DNA of 64,000 nucleotides from Branchiostoma belcheri. Taxonomy: Eukaryota; Chordata; Leptocardii; Amphioxiformes; Branchiostomatidae. Position numbers and translations under genes: made by a program. Position 1 is the first letter of the stretch. Every line of letters begins with the position of its first letter. This document shows, piece by piece, positions 36,001 to 51,000 of the stretch. Under the pieces are notes generated by a model. That model had not been told where the DNA came from, did no database searches, and saw nothing but the letters and a program-made list of their open reading frames with translations. The stretch lies in assembly GCF_001625305.1 (NCBI RefSeq), contig NW_017803927.1, forward strand, positions 38,150 to 102,149. Reading direction: 5' to 3'.

Positions 36001-39000
36001 AAAGTCCTATCAATAACGGAAAATTTTCCACTATCGACAGGATTGTCCTGTCAACAGTATGTTTTTTCTGTTATTGACAGGATGATCCTGTCAATAGTGC
36101 AAAATTTCCCACTATTGACAGGATGGTCCTGTCAACAGTATGTTTTTTCTGTTATTGACAGGATGATCCTGTCAATAGTGCAAAATTTTCCACTATTGAC
36201 AGGATGGTCCTGTCAATAGCCTTAAGCAACGGTCAGTCACCCCAAACAGGTATCTAAACGGGCGTTTCTCCATCGGGGACGCTTTCATTTTTACAGAGGC
36301 AGCTCCATTGAGAAGTGTCAAAAACGATATTTTTCGACACCAAAATCTAAATTTCACTACGGTTTTTACGCGAATTGAAGCGTCAACAGACGATACCTAA
36401 AAACCTGAAAACCTCTGTTCACTTATATGATAAGATTTTCCGGCCTAATTTTCTGGGCGGAATTGTAGCCATTGGGCCTGGGGTGTCCATTGGATACCAA
36501 AATCGTAAAAGAAACTCCGTTCTGAGACCTTAATTTAGCGTGATGACGGAATCAAAGATCATGCTTTCAAGATTTTCATACTACGTATCCAAAAATGTCG
36601 AGAATTTTGTATTTAATAATTAACAATGAAAACATCTCGCGATTTTATGTTAACCGAGATCCGAAATCCGAGATTTTTTTCAAATTTCGAAATGAAAAAG
36701 AATTCTTGACCAAAATATATAGCTCTTGGAGCTTTTGGTCTGGCGGTCTGCGACGCTGGTTCTGGACGGATTGTTGGGAGTGTCACGTGGCACGCCCTGT
36801 CGATCCCGGCTGGCGGCCGAGAAGCGGCCGAGAATCACCATCTGAGTTTTTCCGAGCTTCTATTCCCTGCTCCTGCGTTACATAACATAGGGCTGTCGTA
36901 ACATAGGGCTGTCATGTTAAACATAGGGCTGTTGTAACATAGGGCCGACCCCCGTGATTATATCATGCATGGTATGTCTTAAGAGTGACATCTTACATGA
37001 TGTAGTTCGCTAGTCCATCTTATACAGAGCACTACCAGCCGTTTGAAGTTGCGGCTAGCACCTAGCATTGACAAACCAAATGTCTAGACAGTCCACCTAG
37101 ATATTCTAATTTATTGTGTTCACACACAGAGACACATGCTCCCCAAAACATAACCTTCTTGGCAAAGGTCAGGGCAAAGGTAACAAAATAAAGTGGTCTG
37201 CCTATTAGTAATCACCACCTTGCCCAACCCAACCCAACCCTACCTTATATTATCAGTAGTAAGAGCATTGTTTTGTTTTGTTAGTGGCAAATTAAACACA
37301 AGTCTGAAATTGACATTATTACCTAGTACGCAAAATATTGCCTATAATTATATTTCCTTCTTAACAGCAGCTGCTCCAAGTCCACAGAAGCAACGAGATG
37401 TGGCGGAAGGACATAAAGGTATAAAGTCATGTTTAGTGTTCAGTAAGGTCACACGAATTTAATTTCTTGATTCATGGATTTTTCTAGAAAAATGATGGAG
37501 CGGGCAGGCGAAAAAAATGAAAAAATAAAAACAGGCCTAGGCATCCTATTATGGCCCAAAATGGTACGATAGGAGCCATGAAGTCAACACACCAGGCTGG
37601 TCGAAAATTTTGGACCAGCCTGGTGTTTTGAATTTTGAACTTTTAATGATACCACTGCATTGAAAGATGGAATGTAACAACTAGAAAGAAAAGGACTGTT
37701 CAAGGCAAAATATATTATTAAGCATTTTGCTAATCCATTAACCAATAAATTGAATTGGTGTGGCCTAAATATGAAATAAAACTAAAAGGCTGACGTTTGC
37801 TTTGGAGCAAATGCAGCATATGGTTCACAAAATCCCCCGTACCAAGAAATGTGATTGTCCCCCTCCCGCACAAAAACCCCTGTCCAAAATGTGATATTAG
37901 TTATGCAAATGACACTAGTGATGTTAACCTTTGAGTTACTGTATAATAGCTTACACATGTCACAAGGTATAAAATTTCCATCATTTACCATTCACAATTC
38001 GCGAAATTATGCAAATTAGGTCATTATTTGCATGATTGGTATCTGTTGATGTTTCATGTACTACCACGTAAGACACTGTAATTACAGATCTAAATATCAT
38101 ACCTAATTATGCAAATTTAGCCTTCATTTGCATAATTTGCATTTAATTATATGTACATCTCTCAATAAGATACCTATACACCAAAAATGATGAAACTATG
38201 TTGTTCCTTTCTTGACTTATCCACTTTAAAAGTTTTTACCAGAAACTCCCCTGCAGTTCCAGAACAAGCTGCTAGGGGGACAAAACTTACACCACTTATT
38301 CTTGACAAGAAAAGCTCTCACCAAAAAACCAAGACCATAGCATGTTCAGAACAAAAGATACAAAAACTGGAAGTTCTGCTGTAGTACCAAGGTCAGCCAC
38401 CAAGAGGCCAACATTTTACCTTGTCCTTCGTCTTCCTAAGACCTACCAACGTACCAAATATTATCACAATCCATAAAGGCGTTTTGAAGTTATGCTGACT
38501 ACAAATGTGCGGAAACACAAACACAAACACACACACACGTCACACACAAGAAAACAAGTTAGAGTTCGGAGATGTCATGGCTCCAGCTCAGGAAATATGG
38601 GCTTGACATGTAAATGTCAATTTCTTCAATAATTATGCAAATGACGTCTACATTACATAATAAATGCATTGTGATGTTAACTTTGATGAACTTACACATG
38701 TCTCAAGTATGAAATTCCCATTATTTACATGTACCACTAAGGAGTCATAGAATTATCAGATTCAATATGCAAATTAGGTAGCATTTGCTTAATTGGTATC
38801 TGGCCAGGTGATATTCCACCTGCCATAGATTATAAGCTTTTATGTATCAAAGTCCCATGATGTAAGACACTGGAATTACAGAATTTCCTCATTAATTATG
38901 CCAATGAAGTCATCATTTGCATAATTGGCATCAAAAAATGTTGATCTCTGTCTGCCAACATAACAAAAACCATTAAAATACATTGTTCCTTAAAGTTTGT

Positions 39001-42000
39001 GAATTACTCTGCTCTGAAAGTTTTTGCAAGAACCCCCCTGCAGTTCCAGTACAAGCTGCTAGGGGGACCAAATCCACACCACTTATTACTGGCTGGAAAA
39101 GCTATCAATCATTAAAAAATCAAGACCATAGCATGTCCAGGACAAAAGATACAAAATCGTAACTTCTGCTGCAGTAACAAGGTCAGCCACCAGGAGGCCC
39201 AAAATCGACCTAGACCTTTACCTACCCAACACCTACCCTCATACCTTACCAAATATCATTACAATCCATACAAAGGTTTAAAATTTATATCTGCCACAAA
39301 TATCCGGAAACACAAACACACAGACAGACAGACACAGACAGAAATGCCAAAAACAATATCTCCATTTTTCATGCAGATAAAAGGCATTTATGCCCCGCAT
39401 TCCAATGCTGGAGGAAAATTTGCCATACCTAGACCAAAACACTTGAATGCAGTGACTGTCAAATTATATGGTATAGCTCTTGCCGCAGGTGTTAATGCAG
39501 TTAACCTGAAAAATCCCAACAGCCAATCAGCAAGCAGAGAAGAGGAAAGCAGTAAGCCTATTGGATCTTGCTCTGCCTGCCATTCTTATGCCCCCCCCCC
39601 ACTATACTGTAAATTGTGAGCTGAAACAGTGAAAAAGTCCCAAATCATACAATAATTATTGTTTAAAGTGATATTATGTAAAATTTTTGCGCCAAAACTG
39701 AAAATACAAATAATTGAAATTTTTTCATCTAGATACTAGTCATTTTCGATAACTTTCAACTACTCACTATTTCATCTTTTCGGCAACTTATTAGCGTAAT
39801 GGGAGAATAATTTTGTTGCGCAAGGCCTCTTCATTTTTTTCTGATTTGCAAAAAAAAATAAAAATTCAGAATCAACTGCAAAATGCTCATATTTTGCCCT
39901 GAACAGTTAAAAACAGTCCCTTTCTTCCTAATTGTTACAGTTATTCCATCTTTCAATGCAGTGGTATCATTAAAAGTTCAAAATTCATTGTTTAAATTTT
40001 GAACCAGCCTGGTTTGTTGAGTTCATGGCTCCTATGGTACCCTTTTGGGCCATAATAAGATACCTAGGCCTGCTTTTATTTTTATTTTTTTTTGCCAGCC
40101 CGCTCCATTATTTTACTAGAAAAATCCGTTAACCAAGAAATAAAATTGGTGTGGCCTAAGGCTATTTTGCTTTAAAATGGGTAAGTGGCAACATTAATGT
40201 CTATTACTGAGAATGTGTTCTTTGTTTGTTTCCAGAACTTGATCCTGAGGATGACATTGAAGCCTTTATTCGTGAAAATTATGTTATCCTCACGGAAAGG
40301 CTTAAAGTAGATACAGCACTTCTTGGTTACCTGTATCAAGAGAAAATTCTGGAAAAAGAAGACTTGGAAAAGATTTCAAATGTTGCAGAGAAGGATAAAG
40401 CAACTGAGCTTTTGCGACAACTCTCCAGTGATGGAAAATGTAAAACACACCAATTGATGAATATTCTATACAAGACATTACAATTTGATCTTATTCGTGA
40501 AGTAACTAAAAGAAAGAAACATACTATTTTGAAAGTAGAGGGGCTAAAGGCACCTAAAAAACTAGAGGCTGTAGAAACCAACCATCACCATATTCGACTT
40601 AAATGGGAAAAAGTTGATGATTCAGAAACACTTGTGGGCTACTTGGTAGAACAGTCTCTATCAAAAAATATTAGCTGGAAGTCTACACATATGGAACTAC
40701 CTTTCATAGATAAAACCAGCCAACCACAACAGTATATCGACACCGAGAGCTACAAAGTATATGATTTCCGTGTAAAAGCAGTGTATGAGATTGATGATCA
40801 GTATGTGTACAGCAATCCAACAGTACTTCGAAGGGTGGTGGCCAAATTACCAGGTAGGATTCTTTCTTACTTAGTTTAATTGACGGCATATTAGCCATAA
40901 TAATTATGATAATAATCTTGATGACCAGGTGTTGTTGGGTAAAGTGATTTGAGTAGTACATGTAGCATGTTGGCATGTTTAACAGACATTCACTGTAATC
41001 CAACATGGCGGATGTTAAAAGCCTGTACACAAATTAATGGGAATTAAAGTTGAGTGAATCTGAGTATGGTACTTAGTGGTAGCTTTGTCTAAGGATGTCT
41101 TTTTTAATGGGATGTAAAGTCAAAAATTCCATATTTTTGAGAACCACATTCTGAATCGAAGCCTCATCAATCTGCACCTGCTACATTGTAATGGACAATG
41201 ATGAAACTGCTTTACCATCCTCAGCTGAATATCACAATGATCCTATTCTGTAAGTCTTGGAAATTTAAAACAACATGCATTTTTTTCACAGGACAGCCAT
41301 TCCCTCCCCGCAGACTTCAGGTTCAAAGTTGCAACTGCAACGAAGTGCCCAACTGTGTGACTTTAAGATGGATGGGGCCTGAAAGTACTGACTGTGGTAA
41401 AATCTCCTACATCATTGAGAAAAGCCTATGTCTCAATGACACACAGAGCGAGTGGGGGTCATGGAAGTCTTGTGCAACAACAGAGGATGATTGCATGTGC
41501 AAACTTCAAGATGGACTTCACGTTGGAAGCACATACCGCTTTCGTGTTCTTGCTAAAAATACTAATGGCAAGATTAGTGAAGCCACAGAAATGGGTAAGT
41601 TTCATGTAAATTTGCTATACATGTGTTGTGTACATTTGCACATTGTCATTGTATGCTAAATCATTATGTATTAAATGCCACATTTTTTATCAATCTTGAA
41701 AAACGGCATAAAGGAACATGTCTCTATTCTATATGATCATAGATTTGACATGCATGACTGTGTACAAAGAAGAATCAACATAATTCTATTCTATCCTTTA
41801 GGTGGTGCAGAGATACGTATCCATGTTGACCTAAAGGAATCAAAGCGTCCGCACTTCAAGACAATAGAGCAAACATATGTCCCTACAATGGTTTTGAACA
41901 ACCCAAAGACTAGACTTCAGGGCACGGAAGAGGGGAGTGTTATCTTGGTTTTCTCCTGTGATGACATGGATAGTTTGATTGAACTGTGGGAGATGTATGA

Positions 42001-45000
42001 ACAGCAAAAAGTACACCAGGTGCTCCAAAAGCTGTTTGTGTCTGAAGAACTCCGTGCAAGTGGTGTCAGCCCTGATGACCTCACCGTAACCATCGATCCA
42101 GAAGACTTTGAGGCTGGTCTGAAACATCTCTCACTGACTGATCCAACCAAAAAAGGATTCAGAGTGTTGAAAGTAGAAACTGCTCATTCCACAGGTATTT
42201 TTCCAAATATCTCATAAGCCATTTAACAGATTGTTGCAAAATTTGTATTGTGATTTTATCATTATAGCAAGGCATATCAATATGGCCTTCACACTATACA
42301 GTTGTACTTCCTAGATTATATGAATGTAGTTATGGTTTCACCACACCACGAAGTGGTGGTGAACCCATATTGCTTTTTCTGATGTTTCTTCTTCTTCTCC
42401 TCCTTCTCCTGCCATTTTTTAAATGGATTCAGCTTCTTCATTTTAGGGCCCAAGGTCCTGAAATTTGGTATGGAGGTACAGTGGGCAAATAGCCCTAGGC
42501 GTTTTTTAAATTATTGTGATACAGGCTTTTAGAATGGTTTTATTTGAGTTTTTTGGCTGTGTTATAGCAAATGTATTACTGTGTTAGTGTGCCTTGTTTA
42601 CCACGTTTGGGCATGAGTCATCACAATGGAATGCAGGGCATCAACCAATAGGCATGCAGCTTTCCTCTATACTTCTTGCTGATTGGCTGTTGGGGATTTA
42701 ACTTGATTAACACCTGCACAGAGCATTTCCACCTGCACAGAGCATTTCTTACTGATTGGCTGTTGGGATTTAACTTGATTAACACCTGCACAGAGCATTT
42801 CCATACTGACAGTATGTATACATATATGTATTCAAGTGTTTTGGTAGGTATTTCAAGCTTTCCTGCTCCAGCATTGGAATGCGGGGCATGGACGTTTTTT
42901 TTTTTTTTTGAAAATCAACAGTTTGCATTATGCAATTAAAAATCCTAACCAATAAAGTAGGGAATGGCTATCCAACTGTTGTTTTAGTTGTATTTTACTT
43001 CATATTATAGTTATATCAATGTAAATCATTGTTTTCCCTTGTGTTTCTCATTCTTTCCCTGCCATGTCGTAAAATGTGGTGAACCCATCGCTGTATTTGC
43101 TCCAAAGCAAATATTGGCCTTTCTAGTTTATACCTATTTTCATACAGTACTGTAAGAATCGTCTACGTGTTAGTTAATTCAGGGTTTCCCAAGACAACTA
43201 ACTGTAAACAACTGTCACTTTGTGCTATAACCTTTCATAAGAATAATAATAAATTATTTGTCTACCTGTGGTCTTTATAAGAAATATTGCTTTTTCTATA
43301 AACACCATGTAGTGCATTATGTTGCAATGCATTAGTCACTAATTTTATTGAATACAATTTTAAAATATCACAAAATGTTTGTTTAGGACAAAAAGAGCTG
43401 ACACCAATGTATGAATCATCAGTCTACACCACACCTGGACAATTCAAGACACATCCTGAGCAGGAGATTTCTACCCTGGCAACATCCACAAGTCAAATGA
43501 CAATGGAAGAAGGTAAGCATTAGTATCAAGAATTATTCAAAGTGAGTAACAGCATCGATATTCATTAGAATTAATGGCAGATTTGAGCAAGCTTAACAGA
43601 ATGAGTGATACTGATACTGATTGAAAACATAAAGTAATTTGAAGATTACAAATTGAGGAGATATACAATGCTAAGGCTAAATCAGCCTAACCTGCTTTTT
43701 AAAAATAACAGATTAGAATCAAATACGGTCCTAATAAACATCATGTATATATACAAATGTAGGTCACACTCTGACAACTAATAGATAATTTCTATTACAT
43801 GTTTGATAGCATTACTCTGATAAACCTTTGCTGCATCCTTTAACAAGAGTTCCGAGATCTCATACCTCCATGAAATATGGGCTTGACATGTAAATGTAAA
43901 TTTCTTCTTTAATTATGCAAATGAGCTCCACATTAACATAATAATTGCATCGTGATGTTAACTTACATTGATTACTTTGATTAACTTACATGTACACATG
44001 TACCAAGTATAAAAATTCCCATCATTTACCACTAAGGAGTCATAGAATTTTCGGAGGGAGGGAGGGAGGGAGGGAGGGAGGGAGGGAANNNNNNNNNNNN
44101 NNNNNNNNNNNNNNNNNNAGGGACCTTAACTTTGCCAAGTATACTTCCTACATGTAGGGCCCTGCCTGCTGAATCTATTATATAGGAGCTTGTATACCCC
44201 AACTTCATTTCTCTGAACATAAATTCATGTGCTTCCTTTAACTTGAGATTTTGCCTGATTGATCATCAGTCTCCGCTGTAAACACCTGTGACTTTGTTAC
44301 AATGTTCAACATTTCCTGTAACTTGTCTTCGGTCTCCGCTATTAAAACAATAATCAACCACATTCTTGTATTTGTTTATGAAGCCCTCATTATTGTTTAT
44401 GCCCATGCTTGCATGCTTATGTACTTGTATCACAAACACAAGTTGGGCCCTTCCTCGTGACCACCCGAGCTGTTTTTTTCTCATTTCGCTTTTTTTCCTG
44501 GTTTGTATGTAGCTGCGATGCATGCGGCAAATGCAGTGGAAAATTTGTCGCAGATAAACATTGAACTTCTCTGCGTAACACAATGCTTAGGTTGTTTGTC
44601 AGCAACTGGGCACTCTTGTCAGCCTACCGTGTAATGCCATGCGGCGCATCCCGCGTCCGCATTGAGCGAAAACATTTTGCTGCCATTAAACTAACCCTGT
44701 CCCCTCCTCAAATAACACCTCAAAAATTTGCCATTAACCCCTGTATCAATCAGGGGTTGGCGGAAAAGCCTGTCCAGTCTGAAGATCTGCTTGGAGATTA
44801 TGCTTAGGGGTGGAGGATTGTCTGGGAAAACTTCTGGGTTGAATTACAGTACTCAAAATGTAGATATTAGGTAGGTACAAAATGTAAACCAAGGGGGTTG
44901 TATTCAACATTAGATGAATTCAATATTTTTATTTGAGAAGTAAAAAAACTAAATTGATACATTTGATTTTGATCTGGTAAAATGGTCTAAAGGAACATTA

Positions 45001-48000
45001 ATTTCCAGACTACATGTAGTTTGACTCACTTTTGGTGCCTACTAGGAAATCTTACCAGAAACTAGTAGGCATGGCATGGTCAGCCAATCTCTTATGTTAC
45101 CATCATTCAGACTTTGCCCGTGCAAGGACATGTACATCAATCTATATTTTGTATATCTACTAAGTATACATGTAAACTATGTCCTTAGCCTGCTGTGTCC
45201 CTTTTTCATGTGCAGCCACACACATGTATCCATTGTCTCAACATACAATGTAGACAGTGTCTTGAATAGTGGCTATTTGGACTACATTGTAATTCCCCAT
45301 GCAGACCCTTTTACCAGACTGGACAGGTTTTTCTGTCAACCCTATCAATCAATCTGTCTGCCAGAAGAGCTCTGTCAATCCAATCAAATTTAATGCCTTT
45401 TGAAAGTCAATATAGCATGCAAAAGTTGGTTTACCCTCCTGAATCCCAATGCTCTGATAACATTATAATATATACTTATTATTACCTCCATGAAAAATGG
45501 AGGTATTGTTTTTGGCGTGTCTGTGTGTCTGTAACTACATGTATGTGTGTGTGTGTGTGTGTTTGTGTTTCCGCACATTTGTAGTCAGCATAACTTCATA
45601 AAGCCTTGATGGATTAAGATGATATTTGGTATGTTGGTAGGTCTTAGGAAGCCAAAGGTCAAGGTCAAATATCGGCCTCCTGGTGGATGACCTTGGTACT
45701 GCAGCAGAACTTCCGGTTTTTGTATCTTTTGTCCTGAACATGCTATGGTCTTGATGTTTTGGTGACAGATTGCTTTTCCTGTCAGGAATAAGTGGTGCGG
45801 GTTTGGTCCCCATAGCAGCTTGTTCTGGAAGTGCAGGGCACTTTCTGGCGAAATGTTTAAAAGCCAATACGTTCAGATAGGAACAACATATGTTCATAAT
45901 TTTTGGTGTGTTAGCTGAGAGAGAGAGATGTACATATTAAATTCAAATTATCCAAATGAGGACTTTACTAGCATAATTAATAATTAATGACTATAATTAC
46001 AGTGTTTTACATTATACTACTTTCATACATGTAATGTGTGTAATCTATGGCAGGCGGAACATCAACAGATGCTAATTATGCAAATGATGACCTAATTTGC
46101 ATAATTAATGCAAAAATTCTATGATTTCTTAATGGTGAATGATGGGAATGTCATACCTGGGACATCTGTAAGTTAATCAAAAGTCAACATACATCACGAT
46201 GCATATATCATGTTAATGCAGAGGTCATTTGCATAATTAAAGAAATTTATATTTACATATCAAGCCCATATTTCATGGAGGTATGAGATCTCAGAATTCT
46301 TGTTTATATAATAATTATAATCAATACAAGCTCTTGATTTCCGATTTGAGGACTCAAGGTAGTGATTTAATCAAGGAGCTTCCATCACAGGCCTTTTGTA
46401 GAACATCCTTGATTTAATCCTTGTTTAGAACACTTATGTGTAGAGTGTGTATACTGATTTCATCAGATTTATCCCTCTGTTACACTAGTTCCGGACTCTG
46501 GGATCTCTGATATTTGGATGATCTATGAAGAGACTGAAGACCTGTACAACTCACCAAGATCTGACACATGTGACATTGACATAATACTAGTAAGTGTTAG
46601 TCTAAGACAATCAGTATATTAAATTTTTCAATTGTATATAAAAACCAATTCTAGGCAATGTGAACTATTGTTATTGCATTCTCCCCAGGCAGAGGTGCTT
46701 CCACTGCGTATATAGCCTCATGGTTTGCCACTGGATAGCTCTCGGCAGCCATGTGTTACTGTGACAGTCATAGTTTTGAACTATGCATTTGAAACGGGCC
46801 AACAAATTCATTGAAATGCCAGAATAGAATTTTTAAAAATCAAATTCAAGGTAGCTGGACAACATATCTTAGCGGCAGTTTTAGTATTTAAAAAGGTTTG
46901 CCACATTAGCTGTTAGTTATAGAATGGGTACTATCCGTTTTGGGGTCCTTATACCCGCTGGTCCGATAGAAGGAGGAACGAGTATACGAAATACAGTCAT
47001 ACAAATACAAAATAATACCTGTAGGATGGCATCCTGGCTGGTAAATTGAAAACTCTAGTGTACAGGGTTTTTATCAAAGGCCGGTCTTAGAAAGTATGTC
47101 AGACCATCACTTTGGTTGTGCCAATTAATTCTAAAACTCTGCATACTTCCCAGAGGTTTGGAATTTCTAATTTTTTTGTTATATACACTGAAAAGATTAT
47201 CTCACATATACAGTCAGCATACTTTTTGCAAATCAGTCCTTAAACTTTTGGACTTAATATCATTGTGTATTAAGCATTTTCCCACATAATGACACCTGTT
47301 GTAATCTGTATATACAGGATACTGAAGAAACTAGTACCACATTAATGGATCATGAAGACCCTAGGTGAGAGAACTCCTCTCTTTACAAAGAGTTTCATAA
47401 TTGATGTTTTTTTCTGTTCAGTAGTACATGATCTGCATGGCTTCATAGTACTACATAAATAAGCAGTATCCAGGGATAAAACTGGCTCATTACCTCTGCC
47501 AGGAGGTTATATTTTTGTTTTGTTTTTGTTTGTGTCTTTGTGCATGTGACTCAGTCTGACTTTGTGTGCCAACATGATAACTAAAGAATACCTTCAGTCG
47601 ATAGATTGTCTTGATATTTGATATGTGGGCAAAGCAAACAACACATTCTATTATGAATGCCCGGGCATCTTATAATGTTAATGCGGTGGAACTTCTGGCT
47701 TTGTATCTTTTGACCTGGAAGTGGTATGTTCATCAAATTGGTGCCCATTACAGAGTATAAATTACTGATAACAGCTTTACATGTATATCATGTTTCATGA
47801 CTATGCCTATAGAAAATATTAATACTAACATTATTTTCAGCAAGCACAAGGGACAGCTAGGCCATGGTGAGTCTGCACTGACGAGATCAGGTCTGGAACC
47901 AGCAGAGCACAAAGGACTTTTAGAAGGTGTGCCTTTTGATTCTGTATAAAGTTATATGCCAAACCTTCTCAAATTACAATTAATCGTTTGTTGCTGAGAT

Positions 48001-51000
48001 ATCACAATGGTGTGCAACATGATTATGCTGTGTGGCGTAATAGCAGAGTTTTCCGCTCAAAACCAACAAGTCCAGAGTTTGAATCCTGCCATGCCACCAA
48101 TCTTGTGCCCTTTTGAAAGGCACTTTAATTGACATGCCTCACTAACTCAGGTGAAAATGAGTGTGTCTGTTGTCCATGTGCTTGTCTGCGTTGGTGGCAG
48201 CATAAAAATAAGTTGTAAAAACTTGAGTGTGCCATCACCACGTCTTGTGTTAAATGTAAATAATCTTCACTTAGCATTACAATCCATCGAGTCTCACCAT
48301 CTTGTAGTAAAAAAAGTTTTACTTAATTAGCAAGAACATGCCTGTTGTGATAAACCTAGTCCTTAATGACACATAAAGTAATATTCTTCCTGTTCAGATG
48401 TGTTCCAGGAGGCTGTGAAGAAGTACTATGAGTTAAAGCTGACTCACTTCAAGCCTCTCATCTGGAATGACAACTTTACACTCCGTCTTGGTGATATTTA
48501 CACTGACCTGGAGTTGGTCAATGTAAAAAACAGAAAGCAAAGACAGAACCTCCATTCTTTGGATGGCTTGTTCAAACCAGAGGTCACAGGACAGTCCACA
48601 GCACCAAGGTGCATTCTGATTGAGGGTGAAGCTGGAGAGGGGAAGACAACATTTCTGTCAAAAGAAGCTCTAGATGCCGTATCAAAGAAAACAGAGCTGG
48701 GCAGACGGCATGACATCGTCCTGTTGATCCGACTCCGGGACGTGAGAGAGGGGGAGACCATTGAGGAGATGGTGTGGGATCAGTGTATTCATGAAGCAAC
48801 TAAAGGTGTTGATGTACAGGCCATCAGAGCAACCCTACTGAGAAATGAGTCTCGAGTGCTTTTCCTCCTGGATGGGTATGATCAGCTGAGGCCTGAGGCC
48901 AGGGCAGCCGGGCAGGCCATTCCCAAACTGCTGGCTGGCAAGATGTACCCCAACAGCACGATTGTGATCACCTCCCGACCCTCAGCAGGAGTGCAGCAGT
49001 ACACCCGACCAGACTGTCATGTACACATCATGGGCTTCTCCTATAACAGTAAACATGTTGAGAAATACATGCAACAGTATTTCACTACTGTTGACAAGCA
49101 AGAACTGACAAGAACACTTGCTCAATATGTCAAAGGTAACAAACTTTTGAACACTTTAATGTATACACCAATGATGTTGATGTTATTGTGTCTGCTGTGG
49201 GAGGAGGACCAAGAGATGGTGTCTACTGGAACAATGGTGGGGCTGTACGACAACCTGCTGACATGTCTGGTCAGAAAGTGCTGTGAGTGGGAAGGAGTGG
49301 ACATGCCAACAGAAGGGCTGCCTACAGAGGTTTCTGAGTCATTACTGCAGCTCGGCAAGCTTGCACTAGAGGCACTGCTGAGGAATGAGACCCTGCTTGA
49401 CCTTACAGAAGTAAAGAGAGAAAAGGTTAATTGGGAGTTACTGTTAAAGCTGGGTGTAGTCTCCTTGGAGGTTTCTTCCTCAAAATTGCATCCTAGGAAA
49501 CAGCTGAACTTTTCACACAAGACATTCCAAGAGTTCCTGGCTGGACGTTATGTTGCTCATGCATCTGGAAGTCAGGGCATTGTTGAGCTGCTGCAGCTCA
49601 CCTCCATAACCAAGGCACTTGAGCTCAGTAACTTACTTCAGTTCACATGTGGCTGTGACTCACAGATAACACAAGCAGTGATGGAGGAACTAAGTAAGCT
49701 CAGTAAGAAAGAATTCACAAATTTGCAGGCAGGGCAGTTTGAAAGGTTGCATGTACCCACACCTCAGAATGTACAAAGATTATGTGAAGTCTATGAGAGA
49801 TTTGCAGAATTATGCCTGAACATCCTGGGTGAAAGACAAGAACCAGAGGTGCTGAAAGCTTTCAGTCAAGTCTTACCAATTGTTATGATGGGCAACTCCA
49901 CTAACAGCAGAGAAGCTAGCGCTCTGAAGTATTACATACAAAATATTCAGCCAGCAGACCTCCCAAACAGGCTTATTCTTGAGATCCAAGGAGACATCAA
50001 CAGCCAAAACACAGTCCAGTACCTCCAGCAGTGTTTTACAACTGTTCATTCTGGACTCAAGTTAGATCTGAAACTATCAGGGAATTTCGACTCAGCTGAT
50101 CTGACAGAAAGATTGGTTTCAGTTCTGAAGAATGTTCCCAATTTGAGGGCCCTAGATATGTCAGACACAAAGTTAACACCTACATCACTGCAGTCACTTG
50201 TGAGGGGGTTCAGACACATGTCTCTGTTAGAGGAGCTGGATCTTTCTGGAAACTATTACCTGGGTGATGCTGGGATGGAAGTTCTACAGGCTGGACTGTT
50301 TAATGTGCCAAACCTAGCTGTGCTTCGACTTAGGAATGTAGGCATGACAGCTGTAGGCATGTCATCCCTGGCTCCCTACATGCACCACCTAGTGGGACTG
50401 AGAGAGATAGATATCAGTTATAATGACAATGGTGACACTGGGCTAGAATCTCTAACAGAAGTCATTCGCAAGTTCAGAAACATGCAGGTATTGATTCTGA
50501 GGCAGACAGGTATCAGCCCCACAGGCATGCGCACACTGGTCCCTGCACTGGGTAGGTTAACCAGACTGATCAAACTGGACATTAGTGAAAATGGCATAGG
50601 AGACTTTGGGCTGGAATGGTTGGCACCTTGCCTCCACTGCTTCAAAGCCATGAAGGTGTTGCTTCTCAGTTCGACACATATCAGTGACAGGGGAATATTG
50701 GCCCTGATTAGAATTCCGCCCTTCCTGCTGAGGGAATTAGAGGTCTTGGACGTGAGCTACAATACCATAGGGGACTATGGAATTGTCACACTGGTGGAAG
50801 CACTCTGCCACTGTAACAGCAGTCTTAACATGTCATTACTGGAGCTGTACATTGGATTCAACAGAGTAACTGGAGATGGACTGTTGAGGATTGCACAGCT
50901 CATCAGCCTACTGCTGGCACTGACCAGGCTGAACATGTCTGCTTACGAGCACTCTCTAGTTCATCTATATGACATGGCTGCCATGACTTTGGCAGAGTCT

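Noticed and set aside
35695..36222. Regularly spaced palindromic repeats resembling a CRISPR array
   Set aside because: The spacers are short and repeated themselves, there is no cas gene, and the setting is a eukaryotic intron; it is a transposon-internal array.
39344..39619. 91-residue ORF before the CARD exon as an extra NLR exon
   Set aside because: It matches the interior of the Helitron-like family in reverse orientation.
45390..45897. Minus-strand ORF of 120 residues in an NLR intron
   Set aside because: Entirely within the hairpin-flanked repeat copy at 45480-46304; similar ORFs occur in other copies.
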